A DNA stretch of 64,000 nt from Candidatus Solibacter sp. (GCA_013822245.1 PNKE01000017.1:59939-123938), one strand, 5' to 3'; positions 54,584 to 63,722 are shown, counted from the first letter of the stretch. Translations and numbers: made by a program. Notes: generated by a model from the sequence alone, not told the origin.

Positions 54584-56104
54584 TCAGGGCTTGGATTCGG
54601 CCGAAGGGGCGTTGTCGCGCGGGCGGACGTAGAAGTCGAGCGAATCGTCGAGCGATTTTCCCTTGGGCTCGGACCGCGCCTCCATGTGCGTTTCGCGGAA
54701 GCGGCGCAGCGCGATCTCTTTCATCTTCCCGGCGACATCGGGGTGTTTGGCGGCGACGTCGGTGAATTCGCCTGGGTCATGCTCCAGGTCGAACAGCCGC
54801 TGATAACGGCCCGGCGTGGGATCGGCGGTCAGGTAGCCGTCCTCACGCTTGCGGCGGCCCGAGCAGTAGATGTACTTCCAGCGCGAGTCGCGCACGAAGA
54901 CCTCCTCGTTCTCCAGATACTCGCTGACAATGTGGGAGCGCACCTGCCGCGGCCCGCGGCCTTCGGCATACGGCAGCAGCGATTGGCCGTGCTCCACCGG
55001 CAGCCTCGCCAGCCCAAGCAGGTCGATGATCGCCGGCGCCAGATCCAGGTGTTCGGTGAAATCGCGCACCACGCGCGGCCGGACGCGTCCTGGCAGGCGC
55101 ATGATGAGCGGGACGCGCAGCGCCGGATCATAACCGCAGTGTTTCTCGAAACGCCCGTGCTGTCCGAGCATGTAGCCATGGTCGGCCGTGTAGACCACCA
55201 GCGTGTCGCGGTCCAGATCCAATTGCTTCAGCCTGGCCAGAACCCGGCCGATGTTGCGGTCGAGGAATTGCACCGACGTGTAGTATGCGGCGGCGATGCC
55301 GCGCTTCTCGGCGGGTGAAAGGTCGCGGAAGATCAGCGGGATCTGGCCGCCGTCCTGCGGCCCTACGCTGAGGTCGTCAAACCCCGCCGGATCGAATGCC
55401 GCGCGGTCTTCGACGGGAAAGTCGAACGGCGAATGCGGTTCGTGGAAGCTGGTCCAGAGAGCGAACGGCTTTCCGCGATGCTCCTCCAGAAACGCTTCGG
55501 CCTGGCGGGCGATGAAGGCTCCCTTCATGCCGGCCTCGCCGCGGGGGTAAGGCAGGCAACCGGCGTTGAGCCACTGTTTGGCCGGCGTCTGGAACGGCCG
55601 CCACGGCAGGGGCTTCGTCTTGACCCCGGCGGGCAGTGCCCCGCCCTGGACTTCGGCCGCCCAGCGTCGCTGCATGACATCCTCGGTCTGACAGAGGTCA
55701 AAGCCGTGCAGGCCAGGCTTGCCGGGCTGGTTGAAATGCATCTTGCCGAACGTGGCCGTTGCGTGGCCGGCCAGCTTGAGCATCCTGGCCAGCGTCGGCT
55801 TTTCGGCGGACAGAGCCGTACGCAACTGGGTGACGCCCGCCATATGCGGCATCTGGCCGGTGATCAGGCTTTGGCGCGACGGCGTGCAGACCGGCGAATT
55901 GCAGTAATGCGACGCGAATCGGACGCCTTCGGCGGCCAGGCGGTCCATGTTCGGCGTGCGGGCGCGCCTGTCGCCGTCGCAGCCCATGACGTAGCCGGCG
56001 TGGTCGTCGGACATGAGAAAAAGCAGGTTGGGCTGTTTTGTCCCGCGCGGCAGTTTGAGAAACGCTGGCGCGGCCGAGGCGCCGAATGTCCTGCGTGTCA
56101 TCAT
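54584..56104 (-). CDS. Type I sulfatase (alkaline-phosphatase superfamily), Tat-like signal
   Basis: 506 residues from ATG 56104. An N-terminal 'TRRTFGASAAPAFLKL' resembles a Tat or Sec signal. The sulfatase signature CTPSR (73-77, followed by 'QSLITG') carries Cys73, converted to formylglycine by a maturase not in this window. Metal ligands include Asp33-Asp34 ('MSDDHAG') and 'YTADHGYMLGQHG'. It hydrolyses sulfate esters, probably on polysaccharides. It is divergent from hrcA, with which it shares the promoter region at 56114-56121. Confidence 0.9.
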   Translation of the reverse strand: MMTRRTFGASAAPAFLKLPRGTKQPNLLFLMSDDHAGYVMGCDGDRRARTPNMDRLAAEGVRFASHYCNSPVCTPSRQSLITGQMPHMAGVTQLRTALSAEKPTLARMLKLAGHATATFGKMHFNQPGKPGLHGFDLCQTEDVMQRRWAAEVQGGALPAGVKTKPLPWRPFQTPAKQWLNAGCLPYPRGEAGMKGAFIARQAEAFLEEHRGKPFALWTSFHEPHSPFDFPVEDRAAFDPAGFDDLSVGPQDGGQIPLIFRDLSPAEKRGIAAAYYTSVQFLDRNIGRVLARLKQLDLDRDTLVVYTADHGYMLGQHGRFEKHCGYDPALRVPLIMRLPGRVRPRVVRDFTEHLDLAPAIIDLLGLARLPVEHGQSLLPYAEGRGPRQVRSHIVSEYLENEEVFVRDSRWKYIYCSGRRKREDGYLTADPTPGRYQRLFDLEHDPGEFTDVAAKHPDVAGKMKEIALRRFRETHMEARSEPKGKSLDDSLDFYVRPRDNAPSAESKP

Positions 56105-56113
56105 GGCAAGGGC

Positions 56114-56121
56114 ATTATAAT
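56114..56121. promoter_or_regulatory. Overlapping -10 boxes between the sulfatase and hrcA genes
   Basis: TATAAT at 56116-56121 (+ strand) and the complementary TATAAT at 56114-56119 (- strand) overlap, so the 53-bp gap probably holds a bidirectional promoter. The -35 boxes are poor. A short GGAGC/GCTCC repeat at 56129-56144 lies between this box and the hrcA ATG. No CIRCE operator (TTAGCACTC-N9-GAGTGCTAA) is present. Confidence 0.5.
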
Positions 56122-56157
56122 TGCAGTAGGAGCATGTGCGCTCCACGAGTTACGCCA

Positions 56158-57189
56158 ATGGATATCGCGCTGAACGCCAGAATGCTGGAAGTGTTGAACG
56201 CGGTGGTGCGTAACTACATCGAGACCGGCGAGCCGGTCGCCTCCCGGACCATCGCACAGTCCAGGCGCGACAACCTCAGCCCAGCCACGATCCGCAACAT
56301 CATGGCCGATCTGTCCGACCTGGGCTATCTCGACCAGCCCCACACTTCGGCCGGCCGCATCCCGACGCCAAAGGCGTTCCGGCAGTTCGCCAAGTCGGTC
56401 GCCGCCAGCCGCTCGCTGGCCACCGAACTGGCCCGGCTGCGCGACGAGTTGTCGGCGCTGACCACGGCCGAGGACCGCGCCGAACACTCCTCCCACCTGC
56501 TCACCGAGATGACCCGCAACATCGGCATCGTCGCCTCCATCCCCGCCGCCGGCATCGAACTCGATCAGGTCGAACTCATCCTGCTGCCCGACATGCGCGT
56601 CCTCATGGTGGTGGTCACCCGCGACGGAGCCATCCGCAATCAGGTGGTCACCCTCGACGAACCGGCCACCCAGGACGAACTTCACTCCATCCGCAACTAC
56701 GTCAACCGCAACTTCACCGGCTGGAGCGTGCCCTCGGCGCGCGCCGAACTGCGCCGCCGTTTCGAATTTGAAAGCGCCGCCTACGACCGCGTGCTGCGCC
56801 AGTTGACGGTTCTCTATGAGAAGGGCCTGCTTGACATCGCCTTCACGCCGGCGGTGTTCGTCGAAGGCACGGCCAATCTGGTCGGCCTCGACCTGCACCT
56901 GACGAAGGAAAAGCTCCGCGACCTGTTCCGCGCCCTGGAAGAGAAAAAGCGCCTCATGGAACTGCTCGACCGGTTTATCGTCGACGGCTCGGAAGAGTTG
57001 CAGGTTCAGATTGGGCTGGAGAAGGCCCACCCGTCGATGAAGGACCTGACGTTGATCGGCGTCACCGTCCACCTGCCGGGCGGGCTGGAAACCAAAATCG
57101 CCGTCCTCGGGCCGATGCGCATGGACTATTCGCGAGTGGTCTCCGCCGTCGCCCACCTGGGCGAGGCCATCAGGAGCCTGCCGCGCTAG
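56158..57189 (+). CDS. hrcA: Heat-inducible transcription repressor HrcA
   Basis: 343 residues from ATG 56158 ('MDIALNARMLEVLNAVVRNYIETGEPVASRTIAQ'). The winged-helix part ends 'LSPATIRNIMADLSDLGYLDQPHTSAGRIPT', which is diagnostic. The C-terminal ligand-type domain ends 'LGPMRMDYSRVVSAVAHL'. It represses chaperone genes through CIRCE and is reactivated by GroEL. Unusually, no CIRCE is seen at this operon. It heads hrcA-grpE-dnaJ; dnaK is absent. Confidence 0.96.
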   Translation: MDIALNARMLEVLNAVVRNYIETGEPVASRTIAQSRRDNLSPATIRNIMADLSDLGYLDQPHTSAGRIPTPKAFRQFAKSVAASRSLATELARLRDELSALTTAEDRAEHSSHLLTEMTRNIGIVASIPAAGIELDQVELILLPDMRVLMVVVTRDGAIRNQVVTLDEPATQDELHSIRNYVNRNFTGWSVPSARAELRRRFEFESAAYDRVLRQLTVLYEKGLLDIAFTPAVFVEGTANLVGLDLHLTKEKLRDLFRALEEKKRLMELLDRFIVDGSEELQVQIGLEKAHPSMKDLTLIGVTVHLPGGLETKIAVLGPMRMDYSRVVSAVAHLGEAIRSLPR

Positions 57190-57221
57190 AGTGCGATGCA
57201 TCCAGGCTGATTGAACGAGAT

Positions 57222-57767
57222 ATGCAAGAAGAAACCAAAAACGCTGAAGTTGCGCCCGGCACAGCCGCCGGCGGTGACGCGGTCGAGCAATTGGATGTGG
57301 CGTCCGCGCTCGAATCGCTGGCCGCCGAGCGCGACCGCCTGGAAGCCGAGAAGTCCGCGTTGAGCGACATGCTGCTGAGGCGCTCGGCCGAGTTCGACAA
57401 CTTCCGCAAGCGGACCGGGCGCGAACGCGCCGACCTGATCGAGTACGCCGCCTCGGACGCCGTCAAATCGCTGCTGCCCATCCTCGACGATTTCGGCCGC
57501 GCCCTGGCGCAGTCCGGCGCCAGCGAGGAGTTTGCGCGCGGCGTGGAACTCATTTATCAGCGGATGAACGACACGCTCGGCAAACTCGGCCTCGAACCCA
57601 TCGACGCCGCGGGCAAACCGTTCGACCCCAATCTCCATCACGCCATCGAGATGGTTCCCTGCGAGGACCGGGAGGACCACACCGTCATCAGCGACCTGCT
57701 GCCCGGCTATACCTTCAAAGGCCGCCTGCTGCGGCCGAGCATGGTCCGCGTGGCGGTGAAAAAGTAG
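57222..57767 (+). CDS. grpE: Nucleotide exchange factor GrpE
   Basis: 181 residues. A long N-terminal coiled coil ('ALESLAAERDRLEAEKSAL') leads to 'RRSAEFDNFRKRTGRERADLIEYA' and the C-terminal beta domain 'FDPNLHHAIEMVPCEDREDHTVISDLLPGYTFKGRLLRPSMVRV', the classic GrpE signature. It accelerates ADP release from DnaK. Second gene of the heat-shock operon. Confidence 0.97.
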   Translation: MQEETKNAEVAPGTAAGGDAVEQLDVASALESLAAERDRLEAEKSALSDMLLRRSAEFDNFRKRTGRERADLIEYAASDAVKSLLPILDDFGRALAQSGASEEFARGVELIYQRMNDTLGKLGLEPIDAAGKPFDPNLHHAIEMVPCEDREDHTVISDLLPGYTFKGRLLRPSMVRVAVKK

Positions 57768-57770
57768 GGC

Positions 57771-58898
57771 ATGCCGGTGGCCAAACGCGATTATTACGAG
57801 GTTCTCGGCGTCCCGCGCAACGCCGGCGAGCAGGAACTCAAGGGCGCCTACCGCAAGCTGGCGCTCAAGTACCATCCCGACCGCAACCCGAACGACAAGC
57901 AAGCCGAGGAGAAATTCAAGGAAGCCTCCGAAGCCTATGGCGTGCTGAGCGACGCCGAAAAGCGCCGCGCCTATGACACCTATGGCCATGCCGGCGTCGG
58001 CAACGCCGCCCAGCAGGGCTTCAACCCCGACGCCTTCGCCGACTTCGCCGACATCTTCGGCGACTTTTTCGGCTTCGGCGACCTGTTCGGCGGCGGCGGC
58101 GGCGCACGCCGCAGAACCCGCGCCCAGCGCGGCGACGACGTCCGCTACGACCTCGAGATTTCGTTCGAGGACTCCATCCGCGGCCTGGAAGCCGACATCG
58201 CGCTCCCAAAGCTGGAAAACTGCACCTCCTGCAACGGCAGCGGCGCCGAATCCGAGGACGGCTGGACGACATGCTCCACCTGCCGCGGACGCGGCGAAGT
58301 CTTCTACCAGCAGGGTTTCCTGTCGATACGCAAGTCCTGCGGCACCTGCGGTGGACGGGGCAAGCTCCTGCGCCGCCCCTGCAAGGCCTGCAAGGGCGAA
58401 GGCGTCACCCAGGTCACCAAGAAGCTCAAGGTCAAGATCCCCGCCGGCGTCGACACCGGCATGAAGATGCGGCTCCAGAGCGAAGGCCAGCCCGGCGTGA
58501 ACGGCGGGCCGCCCGGTGACCTCTATGTCTTCCTCAGCGTCAAGCCGCATCCGATCTTCGAGCGCAAGGAGTACGACCTGCACTGCGTCGTGCCGATCAA
58601 CGTCGCCCAGGCTGCGCTGGGCACCGGGATCGACGTGCTGACATTCGACGGCCTGGAGACGATCAAGGTCCCCGACGGCATCCAGCCCGGCGAGACCATG
58701 CGCCTGCGCGGCAAAGGCGTTCCCTTCGTCAACGGCGGCGGCCAGGGCGACCTGATCGTCCACATCGAGGTCCGCACGCCGAAAAAACTCTCGCGCGAGC
58801 AGAAGCGTTTGTTCGAGCAGCTCCGCGAGACGCTTCCGGCCGAAAACGAGCCCGAGGAGAAGAGCCTGCTCGACAAGCTGAAGGACTACCTGGCCTGA
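57771..58898 (+). CDS. dnaJ: Chaperone DnaJ (type I)
   Basis: 375 residues. J domain with HPD in '[11 protein letters not shown]' (about 30-40), a Gly/Phe-rich linker ('[17 protein letters not shown]'), four zinc-finger repeats ([32 protein letters not shown]) and the substrate-binding C-terminal domain. Co-chaperone of DnaK. It lies 3 bp after grpE and 28 bp before nadD. Confidence 0.97.
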   Translation: MPVAKRDYYEVLGVPRNAGEQELKGAYRKLALKYHPDRNPNDKQAEEKFKEASEAYGVLSDAEKRRAYDTYGHAGVGNAAQQGFNPDAFADFADIFGDFFGFGDLFGGGGGARRRTRAQRGDDVRYDLEISFEDSIRGLEADIALPKLENCTSCNGSGAESEDGWTTCSTCRGRGEVFYQQGFLSIRKSCGTCGGRGKLLRRPCKACKGEGVTQVTKKLKVKIPAGVDTGMKMRLQSEGQPGVNGGPPGDLYVFLSVKPHPIFERKEYDLHCVVPINVAQAALGTGIDVLTFDGLETIKVPDGIQPGETMRLRGKGVPFVNGGGQGDLIVHIEVRTPKKLSREQKRLFEQLRETLPAENEPEEKSLLDKLKDYLA

Positions 58899-58926
58899 CG
58901 CCGGCCTTGTCATCGGGCGATACTGA

Positions 58927-59526
58927 ATGGCTGACACGGAGGTTCAACCCGGCTTGCGCATCGCCCTCTTCGGCGGCACCTTCGATCCCGTCCACAACGC
59001 GCACCTCACCATCGCGCGCGAGGCCGCCGTCCGGTTCAGGCTGGACCGCGTCCTGTTTGTCACCGCCGGCAACCCGCCGCATAAGGCCCCCGGCACGACG
59101 ACCTCCTTCGAGCACCGCCACAGGATGGTCGAACTGGCCTGCGCCGCCGACAGCCGCTTCGTCGCATCGCGCCTCGAACAGGGCCCGGGCAAGAGCTACT
59201 CCATCGATACGATCGAGCAGGTGCGCAAGACGCTGGCCGCGGGCGATGATCTGTTCTTCCTGATCGGCGCCGACGCCTTCGCCGAAATCGGCGCCTGGTT
59301 CCGGTCGGATGAGGTCATCAAGGCCGCCGGGTTCATCGTCGTTTCCAGGCCCGGTTACGATTACCCGGTCCCGGCCGGCGCGCGCGTGCACCGGCTGGAA
59401 ACCCTCGCATTGCCGGTGTCGTCTTCCAGAATCCGGGAAGGTTTCCAGAACGGCGCATGCATCCAGGACGCTCCCGAAGCCGTTGTGGCCTATGCGCGGG
59501 CCAACGGCCTCTATTCGCCGAGGTGA
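58927..59526 (+). CDS. nadD: Nicotinate-nucleotide adenylyltransferase
   Basis: 199 residues. 'IALFGGTFDPVHNAHLTIARE' is the GG-x-FDP-x-H-x-x-H nucleotide-binding motif, 'GNPPHK' and 'FLIGADAFAEIGAWF' follow, and 'LPVSSSRIRE' is the C-terminal ISSTxIR-like motif. It forms deamido-NAD from nicotinate mononucleotide and ATP. It stands between dnaJ and phoR, 4 bp before the latter. Confidence 0.95.
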   Translation: MADTEVQPGLRIALFGGTFDPVHNAHLTIAREAAVRFRLDRVLFVTAGNPPHKAPGTTTSFEHRHRMVELACAADSRFVASRLEQGPGKSYSIDTIEQVRKTLAAGDDLFFLIGADAFAEIGAWFRSDEVIKAAGFIVVSRPGYDYPVPAGARVHRLETLALPVSSSRIREGFQNGACIQDAPEAVVAYARANGLYSPR

Positions 59527-59530
59527 TCCG

Positions 59531-61003
59531 ATGACAGGACGCATCTTCGTCAAGCTGATCGCCGCCGTGCTCATCATCATGGTGGTGGCGCTTACCGCGG
59601 TCGACTTCCTCGCCGCCCGCATCGCCGAACGCACCTATGTCGAAACCCTCACCCGCGAACTCACCAGCAAGGCCCGCATGCTCGGCGTCCTGGGCGACCG
59701 CGGACTGGCCCGCGTCAACGCTGACGACATGGAGGCCCTTGCCGAGGCATCCGGCGGCAGGGTGACGCTGATCGAGCCCGGCGGCCGCGTGATCAACGAC
59801 TCCGAAGCCGACGCCGGCAGAATGGCCAACCACGGCCAGCGCGCCGAGGTCATCGAGGCGCTGAGGGGCCGTGCCGGGACCAGCATCAGGAAGAGCCCGA
59901 CGCTGGGCGCCGATTTTCTCTATGTCGCCGTCCCCGTCAACCAGGGCGCGCTGCGGCTGGCCATGCCGCTCGACCAGGTTCAGGAACGCATCGCCGGCAT
60001 CCGAACCCAACTGCTGCTTTACACCTCCCTCGCTTTCCTGCCCGCCATCCTTGTAGCCGCGCTGTTCGCGCGGTCCATCTCGGCCAAACTCGGCCGCATC
60101 ATCGAATACGCCTCCACCCTCGCCACCGGCAACTTCAAGGCCCGGCTGGACCATCAGGGCAACGACGAACTGGGCATCCTCGGCCGCCAGCTCAATGAAA
60201 CCGGCGAAAAGCTGCAAGGCATGTTCGAGGCGCTTGAACGCGAGCACGCCGAACTGGAAAAACAGGAGCGCATCCGCAAGGACTTCGTCATCAACGTCTC
60301 GCACGAACTGCGCACCCCGCTGGCCTCCATCCAGGGCTACACCGAAACCCTCATCGACGGCGCCCTGCACGATCCCGAAAACAACATCCGCTTCCTGCAC
60401 ATCATCCGCCAGAACGCCGAACGCCTCGGCCGCCTCACCGCCGACCTTTTGACGCTTTCCGGCATCGAACTCAAGAGCCGGAAGTTCCAGTTCGCCCTGT
60501 ACCCCGCCGGCGAGCTGCTGCTGGATTGCATCGACTCGCTCTCGCCAGTGGCCGCGAAGAAGGATATCGCTCTCAGCCTCGGCACGCTGAACCCGGCCCT
60601 CGAAGTCTTCTGCGACTCCGAAGCCGTCCACCAGATCATCGGCAACCTGGTCGACAACGCCATCAAGTACACCCCCGAGGGCGGTTCGGTCACCGTGGAC
60701 TGCAAGCCGGCCGGCAATTTCATTGAGATCGCGGTCCGCGACTCGGGAATGGGCATTCCGGCCGAGGAACTGCCGCGGCTGTTCGAGCGCTTCTACCGCG
60801 TCGACAAGGCAAGGTCGCGCAACCTCGGCGGCACCGGACTCGGCCTGGCCATCGTCAAACACCTCATCAAGGCCCACAACGGCGCCATCCGGGTCGACAG
60901 CAAGCCGGGCAAGGGCTCCACCTTCACTTTCACGCTGCCGGCCGACGATAAGGCCGCCGGCGCGGCTTCCCGCTCGATTCAGACAGAGTTCACACAAATG
61001 TAA
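59531..61003 (+). CDS. phoR: PhoR-like sensor histidine kinase
   Basis: 490 residues from ATG 59531, 4 bp after nadD. An N-terminal transmembrane helix (about 8-28), a ~125-residue periplasmic sensor region, a second helix (160-182), HAMP (183-235) and a coiled coil lead to HisKA with His258 in 'FVINVSHELRTPLASIQGYTETL' and an ATPase with 'NLVDNAIKYTPEGG', 'DSGMGIP' and 'GGTGLGLAIVKHL'. The pattern and the downstream phoB-type regulator identify the phosphate two-component family. The sensor precedes the regulator, the reverse of E. coli. The last codons lie inside the Pho-box-like repeat. Confidence 0.88.
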   Translation: MTGRIFVKLIAAVLIIMVVALTAVDFLAARIAERTYVETLTRELTSKARMLGVLGDRGLARVNADDMEALAEASGGRVTLIEPGGRVINDSEADAGRMANHGQRAEVIEALRGRAGTSIRKSPTLGADFLYVAVPVNQGALRLAMPLDQVQERIAGIRTQLLLYTSLAFLPAILVAALFARSISAKLGRIIEYASTLATGNFKARLDHQGNDELGILGRQLNETGEKLQGMFEALEREHAELEKQERIRKDFVINVSHELRTPLASIQGYTETLIDGALHDPENNIRFLHIIRQNAERLGRLTADLLTLSGIELKSRKFQFALYPAGELLLDCIDSLSPVAAKKDIALSLGTLNPALEVFCDSEAVHQIIGNLVDNAIKYTPEGGSVTVDCKPAGNFIEIAVRDSGMGIPAEELPRLFERFYRVDKARSRNLGGTGLGLAIVKHLIKAHNGAIRVDSKPGKGSTFTFTLPADDKAAGAASRSIQTEFTQM

Positions 61004-61015
61004 CCTGAATGTAAT
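60988..61015 (+). promoter_or_regulatory. Pho-box-like direct repeat upstream of phoB
   Basis: Three six-base units, GTTCAC (60988), TGTAAC (60999) and TGTAAT (61010), start exactly 11 bp apart, the spacing used by PhoB/OmpR-family dimers. The array spans the phoR stop and ends 35 nt before the phoB ATG, where it could activate phoB alone. A poor -10 (CACTAT at 61026) follows. No binding data; inferred from spacing and context. Confidence 0.5.
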
Positions 61016-61050
61016 CAGGCATCGGCACTATTGGATGAGCCTATCACTTT

Positions 61051-61755
61051 ATGAAGAAGATCCTGCTCATTGAGGACGACGCCGACCTCTACGCGCTGCT
61101 GAAATACAACCTCGAGAAAGAGGGGTTTCAACTCGTCGGCGCTCAGACAGGCAAGGGCGCCGTGGAGCTTTGCCGGCGTGAACGCCCAGACCTGGCCATT
61201 CTCGATATCATGCTGCCCGATTCCGACGGCCTCGACATCTGCAAGGGCATCCGGTCGCATCCGGAACTGGCGCACATCCCGGTCATCTTCCTCACCGCCC
61301 GGGCCTCGGAAACCGATCGTATCGTGGGCCTCGAACTCGGCGCCAACGACTATATCGTCAAGCCGTTCTTCGTCCGCGAACTGGTGGCCCGCATCAAGAT
61401 CCAGTTCCGCGTGCAGACCCAGCCGGTCCGGACGCTCAAGGCCGGCGGCCTGGAACTCGACCGCACCTCGTGCCGCGTGACGCTGGGCGGCAATCCGGTT
61501 GCGCTCACCGCCACCGAGTTCCGGCTGCTTGAGTTCCTGATGAGCCGTCCGGGCGTCGTCTTCTCCCGCGAGCAACTGCTTGACGCCGTCTGGGGCCAGG
61601 ACCGCATGGTGACCGACCGAACCGTCGACGTCTACATCCTCCGCCTGCGCCAGAAGATCGAACTCGATTCCTCCGATTCCGGCATCATCCGCTCGGTGCG
61701 CGGCTTCGGCTACAGCTTCAACGAAGCCGCCGCGGCGCATCAGGCCGCTCACTGA
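61051..61755 (+). CDS. phoB: PhoB-like response regulator (OmpR/PhoB family)
   Basis: 234 residues. The receiver domain has Asp52 in 'LAILDIMLPDSDG' and Lys104 in 'NDYIVKPFF'. The C-terminal winged helix has 'LTATEFRLLEFLMSRPGVVFSREQLLDAVWG' and 'VDVYILRLRQKIE...IRSVRGFGY', typical of PhoB. It lies 47 bp after phoR, with the repeat array between them. It probably controls phosphate-starvation genes. Confidence 0.9.
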   Translation: MKKILLIEDDADLYALLKYNLEKEGFQLVGAQTGKGAVELCRRERPDLAILDIMLPDSDGLDICKGIRSHPELAHIPVIFLTARASETDRIVGLELGANDYIVKPFFVRELVARIKIQFRVQTQPVRTLKAGGLELDRTSCRVTLGGNPVALTATEFRLLEFLMSRPGVVFSREQLLDAVWGQDRMVTDRTVDVYILRLRQKIELDSSDSGIIRSVRGFGYSFNEAAAAHQAAH

Positions 61756-61845
61756 CACGAGCCGCCGCCGAACCGCCGAGCGCTGCGGCAACGCGCGTCG
61801 CCTCAGACCGGTGTAGAGTGGGAGTCAACAAGGAGTAACCCCACC

Positions 61846-62859
61846 ATGAACAGACGCGGATTCCTCGGCGCAGGACTTACCGGCATCGCGGCCACGGCCG
61901 CGGCCGCACCCACCTCGATCAGGCACGCCCTTCCCTATAATCCCCGGACCGAGAAGGCCATGCCGATGAACAATCTCGGGCGCACGGGCTTCCGCGTGGG
62001 CATTCTCAGCCTTGGCGCGCAGGCCACGCTCGAGATCGCAGGCCGCGAGTCCGAATCCGAACAGATCATCCATCGCGCGCTCGACCTCGGCATCAATTAC
62101 ATCGATTCGGCCGCGGGCTACGGCAAAGGCATCAGTGAGCAGAACATCGGCCGCGTCATCAAGACCCGCCGCAAGGAGGCCTGGGTCACCAGCAAGACGG
62201 CCGACCGCACCTACGACGGGTCAATGAAGATCCTCGAACAGACGCTCAAGAACATGCAGACCGGCCATCTGGACCTGTGGCAGATCCACAACCTCCAGAC
62301 CCAGGAGCAACTGGCGCAGATCTTCGCCCCCAACGGCGCGATGAAGGCGCTGGAGGCCGCGCGCAGCCAGGGCATGGCGAGCTTCCTCGGCGTCACCGGC
62401 CACTTCGAGCCCAACGTGCTGGCCGATGCCATCAAGCGGTTCCCGTTCGACACCCTGCTGCTGGCCATCAACGCCGCCGACCGCCACTACCTGAGCTTCC
62501 TCGAACATCTGCTGCCGCTGGCGCAGGAGATGAGACTCGGCACCATCTCGATGAAGGTGGTCACGCGCGGGCGCGTTTTGTCGACCTGGACCCCGCCGCC
62601 CGTTGACCAGCAACCCGCCTCGGCGCGCACCGCCAAACCGGGCGCACTCACGATCGAGGAAGCGCTCTCCTACAACCTCTCGCTGCCGGTGAGCACCACG
62701 ATCATCGGCGTCGATTCGGTGGCGCAGCTCGAACAGGACGTGAAGCTCGCCTCGAACTTCACGCCGCTGAGCGAGGCGCAGATGAAGGCGCTCGAAAAGC
62801 GCACGCTGCCCATCGTCCGCCAGGCGCTGTACTTCCGGCGCTGGGAGCTCGGGGCATAG
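61846..62859 (+). CDS. Aldo/keto reductase with Tat signal
   Basis: 337 residues from ATG 61846, with AAGGAGTAA upstream. A Tat signal 'MNRRGFLGAGLTGIAATAAAA' precedes the aldo/keto reductase barrel. Catalytic Asp and Tyr are in 'NYIDSAAGYGKGISEQNIG', Lys in 'AWVTSKTADR' and His in 'LWQIHNLQ'. Export of an NAD(P)-dependent barrel enzyme suggests a bound cofactor, similar to the GH109-like protein. Substrate unknown. Its own promoter (TAGAGT at 61814) is likely. Confidence 0.85.
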   Translation: MNRRGFLGAGLTGIAATAAAAPTSIRHALPYNPRTEKAMPMNNLGRTGFRVGILSLGAQATLEIAGRESESEQIIHRALDLGINYIDSAAGYGKGISEQNIGRVIKTRRKEAWVTSKTADRTYDGSMKILEQTLKNMQTGHLDLWQIHNLQTQEQLAQIFAPNGAMKALEAARSQGMASFLGVTGHFEPNVLADAIKRFPFDTLLLAINAADRHYLSFLEHLLPLAQEMRLGTISMKVVTRGRVLSTWTPPPVDQQPASARTAKPGALTIEEALSYNLSLPVSTTIIGVDSVAQLEQDVKLASNFTPLSEAQMKALEKRTLPIVRQALYFRRWELGA

Positions 62860-62949
62860 GGTCCGCGCTGGATCGCATTTTTCACGACGCCGGGTGCTGG
62901 TGAGAAATGCGGGCCAGGTGATATGTTTGAAGTCGCAAGGACTTCAATC

Positions 62950-63324
62950 ATGATCAACGGCATCGAACATACAGCCATCGCCACGCCCGACCCGGCGTCG
63001 CTCGCCCAGTGGTACGCCGATACTCTCGGCTTCGTCATTAACTACCGCGGCAAGACCGCCTACTTCGTCAAGGCGCCCGACGGGACGATGCTCGAAATCA
63101 TCACGTCCGATGGCGACGCCCCCGAAACGGCGATGAAGACGCCCGGCTTGCGCCACCTCGCCCTGGCCACCACCGGCTTCGAGGCGGAACTGGAGCGGCT
63201 GAGGTCGTTGAACGTGACGTTTCTCACCGAGCCGGAGATCCGCGGCGGGAACAAGGTGGTTTTCTTCACCGACCCGGCGGGGACGATTCTGCACCTGATC
63301 GAACGGGCCGAACCGCTGCCGTAA
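62950..63324 (+). CDS. VOC-superfamily (glyoxalase/bleomycin-resistance fold) protein
   Basis: 124 residues from ATG 62950, with AAGGA 8 nt upstream; an in-frame ATG at 62923 is less likely. Two beta-alpha-beta-beta-beta modules: 'IEHTAIATPDPASLAQWYADTLGF...GTMLEIIT' and 'LRHLALATTGFEAELERL...PAGTILHLIER'. A metal site may be formed by His7, Glu62, His80 and Glu120. Reaction unknown; relatives include glyoxalases and dioxygenases. Confidence 0.8.
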   Translation: MINGIEHTAIATPDPASLAQWYADTLGFVINYRGKTAYFVKAPDGTMLEIITSDGDAPETAMKTPGLRHLALATTGFEAELERLRSLNVTFLTEPEIRGGNKVVFFTDPAGTILHLIERAEPLP

Positions 63325-63340
63325 CGGGTCCGGAACGCGC

Positions 63341-63565
63341 CTATTCTTGCGCCGGCTCAGCAGACAGGCCAGTCGGATTCCGCCCTGCTGGCGGCTCCGC
63401 CGCGGCATTGCCAGGGGCCGCGGTTGTGGGGCGCGGATTCCTGGCCGGGTTGCTGAACGTCACCCGTCCGTAGAGAACGCAGCCCTTCATGCCGGGATCG
63501 CACGGCACGCTCTTCACGTGCAGGCAAACGCCGTTCACTTCATGTGGACAGCCCCAGCTTCCCAT
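63341..63565 (-). CDS. Small Cys-rich protein ('WGCPHEVNGVC' family)
   Basis: 74 residues from the ATG at 63565. The first 30 residues hold four Cys in a conserved-looking pattern, 'MGSWGCPHEVNGVC' and 'VPCDPGMKGCVLYGR', which I recall from uncharacterised proteins in several phyla and which could bind a metal ion. The rest is a Pro/Ala-rich low-complexity tail. No signal peptide. It has the same direction as the repeat-rich reading frame beginning at the right edge and could be co-transcribed. Confidence 0.6.
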   Translation of the reverse strand: MGSWGCPHEVNGVCLHVKSVPCDPGMKGCVLYGRVTFSNPARNPRPTTAAPGNAAAEPPAGRNPTGLSAEPAQE

Positions 63566-63722
63566 GTGTCTCCCCTTGATCGGCGGCAGTCCGGCGCCCC
63601 AGAAAGCGCCTGATTCACGCCGCCGGCGGCGCCAGCGGCCGTACACCCATGGTACTGGAGACAAGATGCGCCATTCCCAGGCCCGCTTCAGCCGGTGAGC
63701 AGTTCATGAGTCCGGCAGCCTG

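Noticed and set aside
56129..56144. GGAGC-N6-GCTCC as a CIRCE operator for HrcA
   Set aside because: The arms are five bases with a six-base centre, and the sequence does not resemble TTAGCACTC/GAGTGCTAA.
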